A stretch of DNA of 64,000 nt from the NCBI GenBank assembly GCA_963824705.1, contig CAWGQE010000003.1, positions 1,240,001 to 1,304,000 of the forward strand. The letters run 5' to 3'. Below are positions 61,453 to 64,000 of the stretch, in pieces; the stretch's first letter is position 1, and every line of letters begins with the position of its first letter. The stretch comes from VRUE01 sp963824705 (GTDB lineage: Bacteria; Actinomycetota; Thermoleophilia; Solirubrobacterales; 70-9). Under the pieces are notes generated by a model. That model worked only from the letters and a program-made list of their open reading frames with translations, searched no databases and was not told the origin of the DNA. The position numbers and the translations under genes were made by a program.

Positions 61453-62214
61453 GTGATTCTTGCCGAGCTGAGCAGCGATCCGACCGCGGGGGTCGGCATC
61501 TTTGCCGCCCTTGCCGCGGGGATCGTGTCCTTCCTCTCCCCCTGCGTGCTGCCGCTCGTCCCCGGCTACCTCTCGGCGGTGACCGGTGTTTCGGCGGCGG
61601 AGCTCGACGATGCGGGCTGGCGGCGCGTGCTGGGCCCGAGCCTGCTCTTCGTCGCCAGCTTCTCGGCGATCTTCATCCTGCTGGGACTGACCGCAACCGG
61701 CCTCGGCGCGACCCTGCAGGACCACAAGCAGCTGCTGACCAAGATCTCGGCCGCGCTGATCATCGCCATGGGCGTGCTCTTCGTCGCTTCCCTGTTCGTC
61801 ACCCGGCTCAACCGCGAGTGGCACGTCGACGGCCTGCTCGAGCGCGCCGGCAAGGGCGGCCCAATCGTCGCCGGGGCCGCTTTCGCGATCGCCTGGACCC
61901 CCTGCATCGGACCCACCCTCGGCGCGATCCTCTCCGCCGCCTCCCTCTCGGGATCGGCCGCCCACGGCGCCCTCCTCCTCGCTGTCTACTCGGCCGGTCT
62001 GGCCATCCCCTTCCTGCTCACCGCGATCGCCTTCTCCCGGATGACGACCGCCTTCACCGTGGTCAAGCGCCACTATCAGGCGATAGTCGCCACCGGCGGG
62101 TTGATCCTCATCGCGATGGGCATCCTGATCTGGACCGGCGAACTGACCCAGCTCAACATCGAAGCCCAGCGCCTGCTCAGCGAAAGCGGCTTGGATTTCT
62201 GGAACCAGGTCTGA
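61453..62214 (+). CDS. ccdA: Cytochrome c biogenesis protein CcdA (DsbD-like transmembrane electron carrier)
   Basis: The protein has 253 residues from GTG 61453, with six transmembrane helices. The two conserved Pro-Cys motifs are SFLSPCVLPLVPGYLSAVTG in helix 1 and AFAIAWTPCIGPTLGAILSA in helix 4. CcdA carries reducing power from thioredoxin across the membrane to reduce apocytochrome c or extracytoplasmic thioredoxin-like proteins. Here it is unlinked to other cytochrome c genes but lies 5 kb from the VKOR/DsbA oxidising pair. The two together imply balanced oxidation and reduction outside the membrane. Confidence 0.94.
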   Translation: MILAELSSDPTAGVGIFAALAAGIVSFLSPCVLPLVPGYLSAVTGVSAAELDDAGWRRVLGPSLLFVASFSAIFILLGLTATGLGATLQDHKQLLTKISAALIIAMGVLFVASLFVTRLNREWHVDGLLERAGKGGPIVAGAAFAIAWTPCIGPTLGAILSAASLSGSAAHGALLLAVYSAGLAIPFLLTAIAFSRMTTAFTVVKRHYQAIVATGGLILIAMGILIWTGELTQLNIEAQRLLSESGLDFWNQV

Positions 62215-62224
62215 TCCCAGAACG

Positions 62225-62272
62225 ACTTCTGATGCGTTGATGACCCTATAGGGGTCAAAAGGCGACAGAAGT
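62225..62272. repeat. Palindrome with CCCTATAGGGG core after ccdA
   Basis: ACTTCTG (62225-62231) and CAGAAGT (62266-62272) enclose TGACCC-TATA-GGGGTCA. It lies between the convergent ends of ccdA and the small gene at 62284. It shares the core with the palindrome at 12462. A bidirectional terminator role is likely from its place. Confidence 0.6.
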
Positions 62273-62283
62273 TGGAGAACGCC

Positions 62284-62574
62284 TCAGTTGCGAGCGGGTG
62301 CGGGGATCGGCGTGGCGGTCTCGAGCTCTTGGCCGATCGCCTCGGTCTCTTCGAGCCCGGCGTCGTCGAGCTCCTGTGAGCAGACGATCCGGAAGCGGCC
62401 GGTTCCGATCGCCGAGTCCGGCACCACCGGCAACCCGCGGATCTCCTCCCAGCCCAGCCGTTCGACCTCGAAGGGATTCATCCGCACCTCCGCTGCCGGG
62501 AACGGGCAGTTCCGGTTGTGCTGATCGATCGCCTTGGAGATCGCCTCCAGGTTCTTTGCCTCTGGTGAAGCCAC
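62284..62574 (-). CDS. Conserved small protein of unknown function
   Basis: The protein has 96 residues. It opens with a short helix (EAKNLEAISKAIDQHNRNCP) and continues with AAEVRMNPFEVERLGWEEIR, a pattern seen in small actinobacterial proteins of unknown role. A Cys in the middle (RIVCSQELDD) and one near the N-terminus are the only striking residues. No signal peptide or membrane helix is present. It is convergent with ccdA and 19 bp after a cupin gene on the same strand. Confidence 0.7.
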   Translation of the reverse strand: MASPEAKNLEAISKAIDQHNRNCPFPAAEVRMNPFEVERLGWEEIRGLPVVPDSAIGTGRFRIVCSQELDDAGLEETEAIGQELETATPIPAPARN

Positions 62575-62593
62575 AGAGTGGATTCTAGGCCGG

Positions 62594-63010
62594 TTAGAGC
62601 GTGCCGCCGGTCGCGTAGGGCTCGCCGGGGGTGGCGCCTATGACGAGGAGGCGGATGCCTTCGGAGCCCGGGGTGACCTTGCGCTTGACCTCGGGGCCGA
62701 CGCGGGCGATGTGGTTGGCGTCGATCGGGTACTGCTCTCCGTCCGCTTCGAGGGTGCCCGAGCCCCGCAGGGCCGCGTAGACCTCCTCTTGGCCGAGCTG
62801 CTGGGGGCGTTTGGCGAACATCTGACCGCCTAGGCCGCCCTCATCGTGGTCGTGCTCGGGGTAGTCGTTCGCGCCTGGCGCCAGGTCGATGATCGAGACC
62901 CCGAAGGCGCTGACGCCAAGGTCGGCGGCGGCTTTGTGGAACTTGATCCCCTCGAGGACTCCGTCGATCGCCTCGATCTCGTCGATCTTCGTATGGGTGA
63001 CGTCGGCCAT
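62594..63010 (-). CDS. Cupin-domain protein
   Basis: The protein has 138 residues. The cupin motif 1 region is YPEHDHDEGGLGGQM...QEEVYAALRGSG, with His, His and Glu as likely metal ligands, and GTLEADGEQYPIDANHIARV follows. Motif 2 (PEVKRKVTPGSEGIRLLVIG) lacks its His. Small cupins of this kind bind sugars or acids, but no substrate can be named. It is divergent from dinB across 82 bp and precedes the small gene at 62284. Confidence 0.82.
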   Translation of the reverse strand: MADVTHTKIDEIEAIDGVLEGIKFHKAAADLGVSAFGVSIIDLAPGANDYPEHDHDEGGLGGQMFAKRPQQLGQEEVYAALRGSGTLEADGEQYPIDANHIARVGPEVKRKVTPGSEGIRLLVIGATPGEPYATGGTL

Positions 63011-63080
63011 GGGGCGATGCTACCCCGAAGCAGTTCAGCCGAACCGGCTCGGAGGTGGCGTTGACGTCCCTCCCCCGCCC

Positions 63081-63086
63081 TACGAT
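63081..63086 (+). promoter_or_regulatory. TACGAT -10 box for dinB
   Basis: TACGAT ends 6 nt before GTG 63093. The transcript should be leaderless. No LexA-type palindrome is obvious in the 82-bp gap. Confidence 0.4.
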
Positions 63087-63092
63087 CGGTGG

Positions 63093-64000
63093 GTGACCGA
63101 TACGCGGACGATTGCGCACCTTGACATGGACGCCTTCTACGCGTCGGTCGAGCTGCGGCGGCGGCCGGAGCTGAAGGGGAAACCGGTCATCGTCTGCGGG
63201 TCTGGGCCGCGGGCGGTCGTGACCACGGCCAGCTATGAGGCGCGCAAGCTGGCCGGGATCCACTCGGCGATGCCGGCGGCGATCGCGCGTCGGCGCCTGC
63301 CCGATGCCGTCTATCTGTCACCGGATTTCACCGCCTATCGCGAGGCCTCGGGACAGGTGATGGCGATTTTGCGCGCCAACGCGGAGACGGTCGAGGTCGT
63401 CGGGCTCGACGAGGCCTACCTCGACCTGACCGGGCTCTTCGCCCCCAAGGCGACGATGCGGCGGATCGCGACCGAGATCCGCGAGGGGCTCGGTCTGACC
63501 TGCTCGGTCGGCATCTCCGAGAACCGCCTGCTGGCCAAGATCGTCAGCGAGCTGGGCAAGCCCGCCGGCCTGGTCGTCCTCTCCCGCGCCGAAGCGCTGG
63601 AGCGTTTTGCGGGCTATCCCCCGGGCCTGGTTCCAGGGATTGGGCCGAAAACCGCGCTCAAGCTGGAGAAGATGGGCATCGGCACCCTCGCCGAGCTGCG
63701 CGCGCACGATCCCGCCGTGCTGGAAGGGGCCTTTGGGCCGCGCATGGGCCACTGGCTTCCCGCCCGGGCACGCTTCGAAGACGAGACGCCGATCTGCGTC
63801 GAACGCGAGACCAAGTCGCAGTCGACCGAGATCACCTTCGACGTCGACGTCGCCGACCAAGAGGAGATGGCGGGGCACGTCGTCTCACTCGCCAAGGAGC
63901 TTTGCCAGCGGTTGCGCGCACGCGACCTCGAGGGCAGGACGATCGGAATCAAGGTCCGTCTCGACGACTGGACCAACGTCACCCGCTCGCACACCGTCGA
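63093..64000 (+). CDS. dinB: DNA polymerase IV (Y family), 3' end beyond the window
   Basis: From GTG 63093 an open frame of at least 302 codons runs off the right edge. The palm domain opens with TIAHLDMDAFYASVELRRRP (catalytic Asp) and has the second catalytic site in VEVVGLDEAYLDLTGLFAPK (DE). CSVGISENRLLAKIVSELGK and VPGIGPKTALKLEKMGIGTL (thumb, helix-hairpin-helix) follow, then the start of the little-finger domain (RETKSQSTEITFDVDVADQE). It copies damaged DNA with low fidelity. About 50-100 residues are missing at the C-terminus only because of the window edge. Confidence 0.96.
   Translation, partial: MTDTRTIAHLDMDAFYASVELRRRPELKGKPVIVCGSGPRAVVTTASYEARKLAGIHSAMPAAIARRRLPDAVYLSPDFTAYREASGQVMAILRANAETVEVVGLDEAYLDLTGLFAPKATMRRIATEIREGLGLTCSVGISENRLLAKIVSELGKPAGLVVLSRAEALERFAGYPPGLVPGIGPKTALKLEKMGIGTLAELRAHDPAVLEGAFGPRMGHWLPARARFEDETPICVERETKSQSTEITFDVDVADQEEMAGHVVSLAKELCQRLRARDLEGRTIGIKVRLDDWTNVTRSHTV

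Overview
This is a GC-rich actinobacterial chromosome segment. Gene content and order suggest class Thermoleophilia (Solirubrobacterales-like): rpmI-rplT-trmH-pheST running into an argCJBD-G cluster, FtsK-RodZ-CinA-ThpR-RecA-RNase Y in series, MurT/GatD, and lineage-style secreted Cys-rich proteins. The class is an inference from gene families, not from a search. Nearly all genes are core housekeeping genes. Accessory DNA is concentrated at 1-2.5 kb and 4.1-7.4 kb.

Layout. 1-4.1 kb: a truncated small gene, a membrane/TPR protein, a TetR regulator with a clear operator and its divergent membrane protein, and an LtrA-family protein. 4135-7374: a small genomic island inserted at tRNA-Cys. It is bounded by 47-bp direct repeats of the tRNA 3' half and paired GGTGGCAC repeats. 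It carries an Mrr-like nuclease, an excisionase-like protein, a DUF1778/GNAT toxin-antitoxin pair and a 5'-truncated ADP-ribosyltransferase-like gene next to another tRNA-like scrap. No integrase is left. 7.4-12.5 kb: zwf, tRNA-Val, a cupin, a VOC protein with an AraC regulator, and a large membrane protein. 12.5-27.9 kb: translation (thrS, infC, rpmI, rplT, trmH, pheST) and arginine biosynthesis (argC, J, B, D, G), interrupted by a frameshift-riddled wecB on the other strand. 27.9-39.7 kb: cell envelope, division, DNA repair and RNA (coiled-coil/lysozyme-like protein, ftsK, rodZ, cinA, thpR, recA, rny, miaB, miaA). 39.7-46.9 kb: a secreted protein, dapF-dapL, an MBL hydrolase, an epimerase, hflX and dut. 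46.9-53.3 kb (minus strand): an RTX-repeat protein, then gatD, a methyltransferase, murT, a lipid kinase and another methyltransferase. 53.3-64 kb: an extracytoplasmic folding/redox set (PPIase, peroxiredoxin, VKOR, DsbA-like, later CcdA), lipid-metabolism genes (SDR, SCPx-type thiolase), a FUSC protein, small proteins, and the 5' part of dinB.

The most unusual signal is a set of long near-perfect inverted repeats (19-26 bp arms). Four copies (11478, 15253, 38824, 42975) share a nested plan: variable but self-complementary outer arms and a constant inner stem TTTTTCG...CGAAAAA. They sit at gene ends, often supplying stop codons, and one lies in frame inside a gene. Three more (20741, 43932, 46394) have equally long arms without the constant inner stem. 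Two smaller palindromes share a CCCTATAGGGG core.

Other points of interest are a DapF homologue with serine at both catalytic cysteine positions, a methyltransferase gene between murT and gatD, an RNase Y without a membrane anchor, and a recurrent TAnnnT box 6-10 nt before many start codons that suggests widespread leaderless transcription.
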